Shown here: one piece after another, positions 24,506 through 36,770 of the stretch | How the letters are laid out: every line of letters starts with the position of its first letter | How positions within the stretch are numbered: the first letter of the stretch is position 1 | Origin: Lantana camara | Lineage: Eukaryota > Streptophyta > Magnoliopsida > Lamiales > Verbenaceae | Direction: 5' to 3' | Assembly (NCBI GenBank): GCA_037501455.1 | Contig: CM074855.1 | Location: 36,117,001 to 36,181,000 of the forward strand | Length of the DNA: 64,000 nucleotides | Translations under genes and position numbers: made by a program | The notes under the pieces: model-generated | What the model saw: only the letters and a program-made list of their open reading frames with translations | Database searches by the model: none | Told to the model about the DNA's origin: nothing

Positions 24506-25183
24506 GCCTTCACCATCCACGACGTGTTGAGCAGAGGGTACATGAATCCCTAAGCCCGGAACTCCTTCCTCCACTAATCTCCTAGCGGATTCAGGGGTCA
24601 TCCCAATGTGGTGAGGATAGCGCGAGAGTTACCCGTCAGCCCTTGCTTTCCTGGTTGGCTCAAGCCACTACCCTCGGGCCCAACTTGAACGATCATGCTA
24701 CTCACCTAAAACATGCACGATACATGGCTTGCTTGCTTGCTTGTTTGCTTTTCATGAACGTGACTTGCTTGAAATGATAAGTGATTTCATTCAAAATTAT
24801 AGATATAATTACCTTTTGGCCGAAAGATCACATAAGGGGTATACGGGTTCTATATAACTAGCAATTAAACCTCACCTGACAGGCAACACACGACTCGTGA
24901 ATGCGTGAACGTGCTCATGATCAACAATCTCCGCCCTGGAGAAGAACTGGAAAAGAAAACAGGACATACCTGCATACGTGAGACAATAGTCGACAATGGT
25001 ACCAAATATAGCGCACGGTATGATCAAGGAACGAGATGGCATGCATTCATGAATGTAGCATGATATACTCATATTATTGCATGGTAGTAATCATATAATA
25101 GCATGTTGGGATCAATTAAAGGTAAGGGAAGGGAAATTGAATTCTCAATTTTGTGCAGAAAGTTTCTGCCTGATCAGACAGCT

Positions 25184-25385
25184 GGGAACGGCCATTCCGG
25201 CCCGTAGTTGAAAATGGGAAAGGTCATTCCCAGTACTGTTCAAACATACACAGCAAGCTGGGAACGGCCGTTCCGGCCACAGGCCAAAACTGGGAAGGGC
25301 CGTTCCCATGCTCGCGCCCTGTCATTTTCAAATGGGTGGGAACGGCCGTTCCCAGAATGAACTGGGACGGGAAGGGCCGTTCCCG
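25184..25385. repeat. Palindrome cassette in LARD-B LTR1 (copy in LTR2 at ~41329-41532)
   Basis: Six imperfect copies of the dyad GGGAACGGCCGTTCCC, near 25184, 25214, 25258, 25290, 25338 and 25370. The LTR2 copy has the same six sites with several point changes. Confidence 0.88.
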
Positions 25386-26344
25386 ACATGCAGAAAGTAC
25401 AGAAGCAAGGGACGAAACAGGGGAAGCACGGATCATCAACAAAACACTTATAATTTGGTTCCCAAATGCGTAATTTCATGAAAGAATCATGCTAGCATAC
25501 TAAAAACGCAACAAAATTCATCTTAAACACCTAAAGCATGCTTTAACCCCCATAATCATCAACTTCCCTCCAAAGAAGGACCCATCACATATCCTCATAA
25601 ATCTCAGGATTTATGTATGAAATTCAATCTACAAATATGGAATCATACTTTTAACAAAAAATATTCCAATTCTCAAGCCTAAATCATGAACCCTAAGCAT
25701 ATATCTACTTTCAAGAATTCATGCATATAACCTTCTATACCTTGAAATGAATTAGAAGAAGGAAGGTGATGGAGGTAACATGATGGTGATGCTCCAAGAC
25801 TAATAATCCTTCTCAAAACTTAGCTTGAATGATGAATTCCTCTTTCCTTCTTTAAGGTTTTAGGTTCGTTGGGAGAAGGAGCAAATATGGGTGTGCACAT
25901 ATGAAAATGAGATGATTGTGGAAGAATGAAGAATATATCATGTAATTCCATTTCTTGATTTTGGTAAAATATGTTATTTGCAATTAAATCCTCTAAGGTG
26001 TAAGTTCTTGCAATTAAGTAGAGAAAGTTTGGAAAATTATCAATTAGGTCCAAGGATACTTTCATGCAATTTGGTCCACTAATTTCAATAAATGTCAATT
26101 AAGGACAATGGAGCAATTAAATCATGTCCGGTAATTATTCCACGTAGCAATTAAATTCAATTTGCACAATAATTCTCAACTTGACACGTTTTCGCATATT
26201 TTCACGTAATCATGTTGAAATACAATTTATAAATTTAATATAACACGTATGAATTGAATAAACAAAAATAATAGAATAAAATCCTAACGCTCGAAACTCA
26301 CCCGTGCCGAGCGTACCTGACAGTCTGGAAATTGGGGCGTTACA

Positions 26345-26360
26345 ATTCTCTCCCCCTTAA
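26345..26360 (-). other. LARD-B polypurine tract
   Basis: The reverse complement, TTAAGGGGGAGAGAAT, abuts the LTR start TGTAACGCCCC. Confidence 0.9.
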
Positions 26361-26362
26361 GA

Positions 26363-26381
26363 GGATCTGGTCCCCAGATCC
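26363..26381 (-). other. PPT-proximal hairpin, LARD-B
   Basis: On its own strand GGATCTGG-GGA-CCAGATCC, a perfect 8-bp stem 2 nt from the PPT. The GGA loop core is shared with LARD-A and the Ty3 element but the stem bases differ. Confidence 0.87.
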
Positions 26382-26575
26382 ACTGCCTTGAATTACTGGA
26401 ATTTAATTGGCTCTCACGTGTTCATCCCACGCGGGTTGGCCATTCCCCGTCATGGATTAGTTCGAAAGAGGTCTTCAACGGTTGTGAAATCACGACCCTC
26501 AACTTTTCCGAACCTAACCACTCGAAAGAAAACTAACCCCCCACTAGAACAAGTTAACAAGTAGCAAGTAGAAAG

Positions 26576-26678
26576 GAGAGTGCCCCATCTCTCAAACAAT
26601 AACAAGAGAACCCCGTCTCTTGACAAGCAACGAGAGAACCCCGTCCCTCGAACCACACTGAGAGAATCCCCGTCTCTC
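26576..26678 (-). repeat. Array of four GAGAG...CTCTC hairpin units in LARD-B
   Basis: Units at 26576, 26604, 26632 and 26660 (e.g. GAGAGAACCCCGTCCCTC), spaced 28 bp. They are reverse-complement equivalents of the LARD-A array at 12038-12254. Confidence 0.9.
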
Positions 26679-29600
26679 ACGCACACGAAATAAAATTCAA
26701 GCGAGCACTTAGGTAAATATTTACACAATTATCACATAAGGAGTAGGTAAGAAATATTAATTTTGCAATTTATTGTTCACACAAAACAATTAACAATGCA
26801 CAAGAATCATAGATGGCGATAATAAAATAATAAAATAAATGGTGCTCGTGATATGTATGATTAAGTGTACCGTTCACCGAGGATTGCAATTCTCGCATTG
26901 CGGTTGGTTAGTTAACTGCTTGATTCTTGAATTAAAGTTCCTTCTAACCCGAATGTCGATCCTTGATTGCCCAATATCTAGATATACTTCAATAACCCCT
27001 TGATCTTCATTCTGAATTCAATTCTTTCTCTCTTCTGGCACCCAAACTCGAAGTATTAATTCTTGACAGCTATCTCAGCCCCCAGTGTTATTTTCTCACA
27101 TAATCCGTAAATTATCATTAATCACTGCCTTCTCCTGTCAACTTCAATATCAGATTTGCCGATTGAAGCTTTCTTATGCTGATTCACCCTCTCACTTTCG
27201 GGACCCGAAAATAGAAATAACGGTTAAGTGTTTATTAGGAATTAGTTGTGTACCCAAACTTAGAAGACCGACTTTGTGCTTCGAGCAAGCTCTTGTCCGA
27301 CAACCAGAGAAGACATGTTTTACCATCTCATCAATCTCTCGCATAGAAACCAAAGGAATCATGTCTTAATGACACGTCTTCCATTACTCCCGAAACTCGA
27401 TGACATATCCAACAACTCTTCAAAATATCCTGAAAGAAAGGATCAATCTTCAATTCAGAATTTTCAGGCTTCAATCTTCTCAGATGTATTGGCATAGAAG
27501 AGAGCATATATTTCACTGTAAAGAAACACGCATAGAGGGGTGATTCGCATAGAGTTCTAGATCATCACGGTTGCCCTATGTGTAACTAAAATCATCTTTA
27601 ACCTGGAAGGAACCCCAACATTAACCAAGTTGAATCCTTTCCTATTTACTGAGTCAGCTGACCTTCCGAAATTCCACGAGGATTATAAAACCAACGAACC
27701 CATATTCTGAGAACGACAATAAAGTAAAGGTACTTATCGATGATGAGACTTTTCTTCATGTAGGGAAAGGAAAAGTTTTAAGGCATTGAAACTTCTTTCA
27801 CATGGTTCTGATAGAGGCTCCAGAAAGAATTGGTTTTCTTGAAGTTCCAAATTTCCCGATCAAGCCTAATTTTCAACGTTAATTTGTTTCCCGGTCGGCT
27901 CTCCCCCTTAAGAAAATAGAATTTTTCTAATTCCTTGAGCTTGTTTACCACTCCTTAAATTTCTCCAACTATAATGCCAACTTGATCTGATATCTATAAT
28001 TTCCGACAACCCACAATCCGATAAAAGACATAATCAGCCATCATAAATTCCTTAGGTGAAGATGGTGGATTTATGCTGTCTGTAGAAACGCGAACAACAA
28101 TGTACTTGCCACCTATTACTTCCAGAGGGTTGACATTTGCAAGATCAACACCATGACCTGAAGCAAGAAAACTTCATTCTCCTGCCCCCACTGCATTTCC
28201 AAGATGCTGACTAATTTCTGAAGGCCGGAGGAACCACTGAACATTTATCTACTTGAAACTTATCAGCATTTTTCCCAGGTCCAAATAATCTTCCCGATAA
28301 TACTCGAACATAAATTTCTTCCAATCTCTTGATTCAATATAACCTTAGTTGAGACGATAATTGAAACAGAATTGGAGAGAGAACCGAACCTGTCATAGTA
28401 AACACTAAATAATGCATGCTGGTTAAGATGTTAATGTACACAAGTTACACTTACAAATAATTTTAAATGCAACACTTTAGAACAATTGTATTAATTTAAA
28501 GACATATATGTATACACGGAGAAGTTTAATTAATTTACGTACTTTAAACAACACGTCTAACACATCAAGTATGAAATCTTAAATAACAAGTATGACAACA
28601 CATATAAACAAGGGTAATTAATTAATAAATATGATACACGTGTTTATGAATGCATTGAAGAACTTGTCACCGTAAAAATATTAAGGTTGGATCCGGTATC
28701 CATTCCTTGTTGGCCAGATTGTAAGCTTGATTTGAACGGTTGATCCTTTTTTAATTTTCCCCCCACGGTCTTTTATCTCTCCAAGCTTCTCCGGATTCCA
28801 CTCGGACCTTTCCTCGACTTGGTTGAAAATTTCTTGAACTCAACTCCTTCCAGGTTATTGATGTCCAAATAGTTTCCGAACCCTTTTCCATAATTTATTC
28901 CTTGGTCCAAAATTTCTCGGTAGCTTTAGGATTCGAGGTGTTAATTCTTGGATTCAATTGCTTCTATTCTCATGCCATCGGTATCTCGGCATTTCTCAAG
29001 GAATTAATCTCTAATGGTGATCCCAACATTCACCTTCGTCATCACATTGCCTTTCTTTATTATTTTTATTTGTTGCTCCATATCTTCCTTCAGGTCCGCC
29101 CTTGATTCCGATCTAACCCTCAAGTCACCATTTCCAACTAGAGAACCCACGAATCCGAAATTATTTGTATATCATTCCCACTTTTTTTTTTCCACCTCTC
29201 GAATCTTGGAAATAATTTCCACGCTTGATTCTTCTTTTCTGGACCCCATCACTTGAAGTTTTACCCAATAAGAAAAATGATGACTCCCGAATCCTTGTAC
29301 GAATTTTCGGTACGCTTTCTTATTCGTCCCGAAGTTAGAGAAAGTAGACTGAAGTTGTTGAACAATTGGCCGTGGTTTGATATTATTTCCACAACCTGTC
29401 ACTCACAACTTACTTTGAAAATAAATGCATGTGGGTAAGGCATGCTCGTGTGATATATTCAATACCAAGAACACGAATTCATTGCATAAAGCCACAACGA
29501 ATCCAATAAAATTAGCAATTAAACACATTGGACATGTAAATCTTCAAGAAAATAGAATCAAGTACTCGACAATTATAAACAAGAATCATTGCAAGGCTCA

Positions 29601-29738
29601 AGTTATTCGCGAATTCAAGTATTTCAAGGAATTCAAATAGGTCAGGAAATTCAAATAGAATGCTAGACTCTCAAATTGACAATTAATTACCATGTCGTAC
29701 GACCTAGACTTGACACGACACTAGAACCTCGATTATGC

Positions 29739-29756
29739 AACCGGGCTCTGATACCA
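29739..29756 (-). other. LARD-B PBS, copy 2
   Basis: Reverse complement of TGGTATCAGAGCCCGGTT, next to the start of LTR2. Confidence 0.93.
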
Positions 29757-30688
29757 CTTAAGATGTAGCACCCCTACACGTGGAGATGCCACACCCCCGC
29801 ACTATAGGTTGATCCACGCACGAAACGGGTAATCCGTACATGAACTAACCTATAGCGAACGGGTGACAATGCAATAAAACGACAAGCTGGGCGGGACCAA
29901 CTTATATATGCAACAAAATAAAGCGGAAGCATAATCTATTCACTATCAAATATATCTATTAAACAGGCTATGACATTGATCATTTATCAAATAACTTGTA
30001 TACTAGTTCACATATCAATACACTATCATCTCCGAATAAATAATAATTAATCGTAACACTAAGTCTAATGCAACAATAAAGAAGATACACCGTGCTTGAC
30101 TCGATTACATGAACTAGACTCGACTCGATTCCCGCCTAGCGTGCACCTGCAATAACCTGAAAGGTGGAGGCGTCAGTCTGTGAAGACCGAGTGAGGGGTG
30201 TAAATAAATATTAGCGCAGACAACATGCAAGTTATATTCTCGGGTAAAGATTTAGAAAGATAAATGTATAACTTCAATAATGAGAGGTCCTCGCCCGAGA
30301 ATACAACTGTCAATATTAAATACTTGATCATTTTCATGTATTCAATATATAGCCCCGGCGAGTGAGGGCAGTCTCCAACCTTACTCCAATGTACATGAAA
30401 CATGCTTGCTTTCTTAACTAATAGGTGATCAAGCAATTCAATTATCGTGCAATCGTGCGATCGTGTAATCAAGTAACACATTCATGGAATGGAAATCATG
30501 CAATAACCCGAGGACAATCCGTGGTGCCGGACCCGTCCCTAATCTCCTTCTCCCTCCAATGATGGGAAGGTAGCTAGCCTTCACCATCCACGACGTGTTG
30601 AGCAGAGGGTACATGAATTCCTAAGCCCGGAACTCCTTCCTCCACTAATCTCCTAGCGGATTCAGGGGTCATCCCAATGTGGTCAGGA

Positions 30689-32627
30689 TGTTGGAAAACA
30701 CGAATCAGAAAGCAGCGGAATTTAAAAAATTTTCCCAACAAAAGGACCTTGAACTCGCAATCGTGTAACCAAATTCGTAAAGATAGAAAACTTACTTTTC
30801 TTTTATTCTTTCTTGAAGCGTTTCAAGCCACCCAAGAACGCTCTTCTCGCGGCTTGATCCCCTCTCCTTGGTAAAGCTCGAATCTTCAAACTTCTAACTT
30901 GAAGTCTCTAGAGAAAGTCCACCAACTTGATCACAATCTAACTAGTAAGGATGCTAGTTCTCTAGTTAGTGTTTAGGCTTAACCTAGGGTTTAATTTAAT
31001 CTTGGAGAAAGGAAGGTGTTCAACACATGAACCAAGAATTGTCAATTAACTCCATAAGGAGCTCGAGCTCCCCTATTTATAGGGAGGGGGTTGCCGAAAT
31101 TCCTAGTCCTTTATGGGCTAGGATTTTGGTCCCTCTCTCCTATTACTTGATCATCAAGTATTTTCCAACTTTGACTTTGAATTCTAATTCAAGTCAACTT
31201 TTAAGAGAGCTAAAAATATCCAAACTATTTTTGGATAATTTTATACTTTATTTATTATAAAATAAATAACTTATTTTTATCTAATTAATTAATTCGTAAT
31301 TAATTAACTAGATTATTTTCTCCAAAATTAGACTTTCTTTTTAATTCAAAATTAAACCAAAGTCTATTAAATAATTAACAACTTAATTATTTAATATCCA
31401 ATTAAATAGTCACGTGTGGCACACGTGTCATAGTGACACGTGTCCAGTCACGTGACCCACACGTGTGGTTTCACACGTGTGGAACCCTCTAGGCTCGATT
31501 AACTCGTTTAATCGTTTTAAAGCCTCAACTCATGTAACCAAGTTGTTGTGTGTGACCCTTTAGGTTCTCAATTCAATTAGCAGTGACCCTAATTAATTAA
31601 TTCACTAATTAATTAATCAGTCCACAGATTAAACGACCATAGTCTAGCAACAGGTGTTTAACCCCTAGCTGAATTGGAATGTTCGGATTCGACAGAACCT
31701 TTAAGTCATTGATTCATGTGAGATACAATCCTTCTACTTACTATCTCTCAACCAAGATCTAGGGCAAGGGAATAATCAGAACCCTAATAATCCGGTCTTA
31801 AAGCTAAGTGCATTTCATATCCATTTGATCTCAATCCAAGAAACCCTTTTCTTGATGTCTTGATCTACTGCCTTGGCCAAGGACTCCATATGGCATATGA
31901 ATGACTTACACAATAAGAGATCACCTTGCAGATGCAAGTGTAGGTCCTTTCTTGATTCTCATTCACTTTCATGAATCACTTGTGCAGCCCCAGCATAAGC
32001 CTTGAATCAGTTGTCTAAGGCGACACCCTTTAAAGCTTATACCTAAGACTACAGAGTTAACTCATAAAGTGACAAGGAACCTCAAGTCTAAGGATCAATT
32101 AATCACATCAATGACTCGTGAGATATTTCCTAATCTGGAAGTTTCCATTTCCTGAAATAGAAATTTCCTTTCCCATTTAGGAATGTTCTCACACGGGGCA
32201 CCTCAGTGAACTTACTTATTAAAGTAAGCACCCTCATGTATCACACACGTATCAACTATACACTTTGCACCTCCATGAAACAAGGTGGTCCTTCTTAAGG
32301 GCGTGATCCCACAAGCAAGCCTTAGAGGAGTCAGGTTGACACTCCCACTGTCTGTAGGACTCATCGGCTTGGAGTATTTTACTAATCATGACTTATGTGA
32401 TATAGGGCTCGTTTCATGAACCATTTCACCTAAATGGTAGAGTCCTAAAGTCTTCAGGATTAGGGGAGTTCTCATACATGCACAGCTAAAGTAAACGCAT
32501 ACCAAACAAGAGCATATAAAGAAGTGTTGCCTCAATTCGTTATTTCATTCAAAGATTGTCTGTGATTACAATAAGGAAAAGCACAAAGCGGATACACAAT
32601 CGGCTTTCTAGGGTACTATTCCTAACA
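30689..32627 (-). repeat. Copia 3' LTR (left on + strand)
   Basis: Contains a TATA-like CTATAAATAG on the minus strand (31073-31082) and six CACGTG sites at 31411-31481. Confidence 0.95.
31411..31481. promoter_or_regulatory. G-box cluster: six CACGTG palindromes in ~70 bp of the copia LTR
   Basis: CACGTG occurs six times in contexts such as GACACGTGTC, TCACGTGAC and CCACACGTGTGG. The other LTR copy (39547-39617) keeps five, one being changed to CACCTG. They lie on the upstream side of the TATA box in minus-strand orientation. Confidence 0.85.
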
Positions 32628-32643
32628 ATCTCCCACTTGCCCG
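32628..32643 (-). other. Copia polypurine tract
   Basis: The minus strand reads CGGGCAAGTGGGAGAT directly before the LTR, the common plant copia PPT form. Confidence 0.9.
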
Positions 32644-35600
32644 TCAAAGCCATTCTAAAGCTACTCTAAGTCCCATCTTCTGAAGATGACCTTGGAAAGC
32701 TTCTCGACTAAGGGGTTTAGTAAGTGGATCTGCCACGTTCTCTGCTGATGTGACCCTCTCAATTTGCACATCTCCTCTTTTGATAATATCACGGATTAGG
32801 TGATACTTCCTCATAATGTGCTTGGTCCGTTGGTGATATCTTGGTTCTCTTGCTTGAGCAACCGCCCCAGTATTGTCACAAAACACAGTAATGGGGTCTT
32901 TCATGCTAGGAACAACATTCAACTCTTGAATGAAGTTTCTAATCCAAACACCTTCCTTAGCTGCATCATTTGCAGCTAAGTATTCGGCCTCAGTGGTCGA
33001 ATCCGCAGTGGTAGTTTGCTTGGAACTCTTCCAACTCACTGCTCCGCCGTTTAGGCAGAAAATGTATCCTGACATTGACTTAAAATCATCTAAGTCAGAT
33101 GCAAAGCTTGCATCGCAGTATCCTTCGACATTAAGATCTTTTTGACCTCCGTAAACTAAGAATAAATCTTTAGTACTTTTCAAGTACTTAAGAATATTCT
33201 TCACGGCAGCCCAGTGACCATCTCCAGGGTCAGATTGGAAACGACTTGTTACACTAAGTGCATAAGCCACATCCGGTCGAGTACATAACATTGCATACAT
33301 TATGCTACCTATTGCTGACGCATAAGGTGTATGAGTCATTCTCTCCTTCTCAAGGTTAGTCTTAGGACACATCTTCTTTGAAAGACATGTTCCTACACTC
33401 ATAGGAAGGTTCTTAACCTTTGCTGACTCCATATTGAATCTCTTCAATACTTTGTCAATGTACATCGATTGTGATAGTCCTATTAACCTTCTAGATCTAT
33501 CTCTATAGATTTTAATTCCAAGGATATAGGACGCATCACCAAGATCTTTCATCTCGAATTGGTTCGATAACCATAACTTAGTCACTTTCATGTCATCCTT
33601 CGAATTCCCAATAAGAAGGATGTCATCAACATAAAGTACTAAGAATTGCACTGAGGTCTCCAATTCCTTTCTATACACACATGATTCATTCAAAATTTGG
33701 ATGAAGCCAAACGCTTTGACCGATTCATCAAATCGAATGTTCCAATTCCTAGAAGCCTGTTTCAATCCATAGATTGATCTTTGGAGTTTGCAAACCTTTT
33801 GCTCACTCCCACTGAATGTGAAACCTATGGGTTGCTCCATATAAATGTCTTTATCAATGTCACCATTGAGAAAGGCAGTTTTCACATCCATTTGCCATAT
33901 CTCATAGTCATAATATGCAGCAATGGCAAGCATGATTCGAATGGACTTTTGCATTGCAACTAGTGAAAAGGTTTCGTCAAAGTCCACGCCGGGTCTTTGA
34001 GTGAATCCTTTCGCAACCAGTCTTGCCTTGTAGGCTGCAATGCTTCCATCAACTCCAAGCTTTCTCTTAAAGATCCATTTGCAACCTATGGGTTTGACCC
34101 CATCAGGCAAATCTACCAAGGTCCAAACTTGGTTGGAGTTCATGGAATCCATTTCGGATTTCATGGCTTCTATCCACTGTTCAGAGTCAGAATCTGAAAG
34201 TGCCTCCTCATATGTTGAAGGATCATTATCCTTTTGAGAGATTTCATGGAAGAATCCATACCATCTCTCCGGCTGTCTAGGAGTGCGTTCAGAACGCCTT
34301 AGAGGAGGATTTACATGTGTATCGAAATTCGTGATTGGTTGTGGTTGATCAGAGTGAGACGTTTCTTCAGTGGGTGATGTGGGGTCATTTTGTACTTCTT
34401 CTAATTTTATGATCTTGCCTTTCTTTTCTTTAAGGAACGGTTCCTCCAGAAAAGTAGCATTTCTGGAAACAAACACCTTTTGCTCAGATTGATCATAGAA
34501 ATAGTATCCTATGGATTCCTTAGGATAACCTACAAAGTAGCATAAGTTAGAACGAGATTCTAACTTATCTCCCACTGTCCTCTTCACGTAAGCAGGACAA
34601 CCCCAAATTCTTAAGTAAGAATAACTAGGGATTTTACCATGCCACATTTCATAGGGCGTCTTGGGGACTGACTTAGAGGGAACTAGATTCAGAATCTTTG
34701 CTGCACTTTCTAGGGCATAACCCCAGAAAGAAGGTGATAAGTCAGTGAAACTCATCATGGAACGAACCATATCAAGTAGGGTTCTATTCCTTCTCTCAGA
34801 AACTCCATTAAGCTGAGGAGTTCCCGGAGGAGTCCACTGAGAGATAATCCCATTATCCTTGAGATGATTAAGGAATTCTTCACTAAGATATTCGCCTCCT
34901 CGATCAGATCGAAGTGCTTTGATCTTGTGACCAGTTTGGTTCTCAACCTCCTTTTGAAATTCTAAGAATTTCTCAAAAGCTTCAGATTTATACTTCACTA
35001 AGTATACATAACCATACCGACTAAAGTCATCAGTAAAGGTTATGAAGTACTGATGATTGTTTCTAGTGCTTACACTAAGCGGTCCACAAACATCAGTATG
35101 GATCAAATCCAAAACCTCAGTGGCACGTTCCACAGTTCCTTTAAAAGGAACTTTGGACATCTTTCCTTTGAGACAGGATTCGCAAGAAGTCAACTCTTTG
35201 AGATCATTTTCAGAGAATGATCCTAAAGTGTTTATCTTGCTAATTCTTTTCTTGGAAATGTGTCCTAATCTAGCGTGCCATAAGGGAGCTGAAACTTTGT
35301 CATCTCTCTTACGCTTTGTTTCTCGTTGTATATTCATAATATTGATATTTTGAGTTAGGTAAAGTCCATTACTTAGAGTACCGATATGAACGGAAGAGTT
35401 GTTCCGTTTGATAAAATATTTACCATTCTTAATATAAGTTTCATAACCTTCACAATCTAATATTGGAACTGAAATTATATTACGAATAATGCTCGGTACA
35501 TAAAGGACTTTGTTTAATACTAACTCAAAACTACCTAAATCTAATCTAATTGTGCCTAAAGCTCGAGCTTCAACGTTTGAGCCATCACCGATCTTCAAGA

Positions 35601-36564
35601 CACATTCTCCTTCTTTGAGTTGTTGGACTTCACTTAGCATCTGTACATCATTACAGATATGAGTTCCACAACCGGTATCAAGTACCCAAGAACTAGAATT
35701 AATAGAAAGATTTACTTCAACGAGAAAGATACCTTTCTTTAGAGTAGCCTTGTACTCTGGGCAGTTTCTCCTCCAATGTCCCGCTTTGCCACAATGGAAG
35801 CAAACATCCTCTTTCTGATCACGCTTCTTCTTTTGGGCCTTCCCCTTCGAAATGCCACCAGTGGGCCTAAGGGGTTTCTTCTTCTTCTTTTGGGCTTTCT
35901 TGCCTTTACCTTTAGAAGGCCCAGAAGAGGAAGATGGAGCATTCACCATCAAAACCTTATTGTCCTTCTTGATCGTGCTTTCAGCAGTCACAAGCTGACT
36001 AATCAGCTCAGCTACAGTAGCACCAGCATGATTCATGTTGAAGTTAAGGACAAATGGGTTGAATGATGGTGGGAGCGAAGCTAGCAACAAATCCACTGAA
36101 AGCTCATCTTTCAGTGGCATGTCCATGGAAGCAAGTTTCTCAGTAAGGGCAAGAAACTTAAGTCCATATTCATGGACACTTGAACCTTCCCTCATTCTCA
36201 AGTGGAACAATTCCTTTGATGAGTTATACCTTGTAACACGTTCATGAGGGCGGTAAAGTTGCTCTAAGTGGTCGTAAATCTCCCAAGCAAATTCCATGGC
36301 CTCATGTTGCCTTTGCAAGTCCGGAGACATGTTAGCCAACATAAGGTAACGGGCTTGGAGATTATCATCCTTCCACTTCTGAATCGCGTCCCGCTCGGCC
36401 CGAGTGGGAGCCTCCCCTTCGGGACTAGGCTCCCCTTCGAAGAGAACATAAGTTCTCTTCTCAGAATCTAAAATGATTTTTAGATTCCTCAGCCAATCAG
36501 AATAGTTGGGACCAGTCAACTTGTTTGACTCGAGGATCGATACAAGAGGGTTTTTGGTTGCCAT
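32644..36564 (-). CDS. Ty1/copia gag-pol polyprotein, intact
   Basis: A single 1306-codon frame encoding every enzyme needed for reverse transcription and integration. Gag covers residues ~1-250, with a Lys-rich stretch and a CCHC knuckle (CFHCGKAGHWRRNC, 255-268). The protease motif LDTGCGTHIC has the catalytic Asp at 296. A pre-integrase domain with paired His (WHARLGH) and the integrase core (IHTDVCGPL, then SDRGGEY and GVSERRN) follow. RT has FLNGD (near 900) and YVDD (near 977), and RNase H has GYCDAS (near 1150) and the copia-type end DPLTK. Start MATKNPLVSILESN fits copia Gag. There is no stop or frameshift, so the element may still encode functional products; transcription is not shown by sequence. 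The frame ends next to the PPT. Confidence 0.96.
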   Translation of the reverse strand: MATKNPLVSILESNKLTGPNYSDWLRNLKIILDSEKRTYVLFEGEPSPEGEAPTRAERDAIQKWKDDNLQARYLMLANMSPDLQRQHEAMEFAWEIYDHLEQLYRPHERVTRYNSSKELFHLRMREGSSVHEYGLKFLALTEKLASMDMPLKDELSVDLLLASLPPSFNPFVLNFNMNHAGATVAELISQLVTAESTIKKDNKVLMVNAPSSSSGPSKGKGKKAQKKKKKPLRPTGGISKGKAQKKKRDQKEDVCFHCGKAGHWRRNCPEYKATLKKGIFLVEVNLSINSSSWVLDTGCGTHICNDVQMLSEVQQLKEGECVLKIGDGSNVEARALGTIRLDLGSFELVLNKVLYVPSIIRNIISVPILDCEGYETYIKNGKYFIKRNNSSVHIGTLSNGLYLTQNINIMNIQRETKRKRDDKVSAPLWHARLGHISKKRISKINTLGSFSENDLKELTSCESCLKGKMSKVPFKGTVERATEVLDLIHTDVCGPLSVSTRNNHQYFITFTDDFSRYGYVYLVKYKSEAFEKFLEFQKEVENQTGHKIKALRSDRGGEYLSEEFLNHLKDNGIISQWTPPGTPQLNGVSERRNRTLLDMVRSMMSFTDLSPSFWGYALESAAKILNLVPSKSVPKTPYEMWHGKIPSYSYLRIWGCPAYVKRTVGDKLESRSNLCYFVGYPKESIGYYFYDQSEQKVFVSRNATFLEEPFLKEKKGKIIKLEEVQNDPTSPTEETSHSDQPQPITNFDTHVNPPLRRSERTPRQPERWYGFFHEISQKDNDPSTYEEALSDSDSEQWIEAMKSEMDSMNSNQVWTLVDLPDGVKPIGCKWIFKRKLGVDGSIAAYKARLVAKGFTQRPGVDFDETFSLVAMQKSIRIMLAIAAYYDYEIWQMDVKTAFLNGDIDKDIYMEQPIGFTFSGSEQKVCKLQRSIYGLKQASRNWNIRFDESVKAFGFIQILNESCVYRKELETSVQFLVLYVDDILLIGNSKDDMKVTKLWLSNQFEMKDLGDASYILGIKIYRDRSRRLIGLSQSMYIDKVLKRFNMESAKVKNLPMSVGTCLSKKMCPKTNLEKERMTHTPYASAIGSIMYAMLCTRPDVAYALSVTSRFQSDPGDGHWAAVKNILKYLKSTKDLFLVYGGQKDLNVEGYCDASFASDLDDFKSMSGYIFCLNGGAVSWKSSKQTTTADSTTEAEYLAANDAAKEGVWIRNFIQELNVVPSMKDPITVFCDNTGAVAQAREPRYHQRTKHIMRKYHLIRDIIKRGDVQIERVTSAENVADPLTKPLSREAFQGHLQKMGLRVALEWL

Positions 36565-36770
36565 TTCAAAACACGTAGAGAATCACAGAATCTACGACCT
36601 AAATGGTAAAACAGAGAACTATTGAGCATGCTGAATTATAACGATATACAAAAGATAAGGTCTTTAATCTAATGTAGCTCCCACTGTTTTTCAAATATCT
36701 AGAATTCCCAAAGATCTAAGAGGAACACGTTTCCCAATGGGTACTAAGATCCTAGGCATTTTACCTCGAA

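Larger units (their letters stand above)
21296..26344 (-). repeat. LARD-B LTR1, interrupted by a one-LTR element
   Basis: Starts TGTAGCACCCC and ends GGGGCGTTACA on the + strand (TGTAACGCCCC...GGTGCTACA on its own strand). The insertion at 22114-24505 is absent from LTR2, where the sequence is continuous. Confidence 0.93.
26345..29763 (-). other. LARD-B internal region 2, non-coding
   Basis: 3419 bp from PPT (left) to PBS (right). The right 1372 bp duplicate internal region 1. No retroviral domain is visible. It contains the hairpin array (26576-26678) and the PPT-proximal hairpin (26363-26381). Confidence 0.88.
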
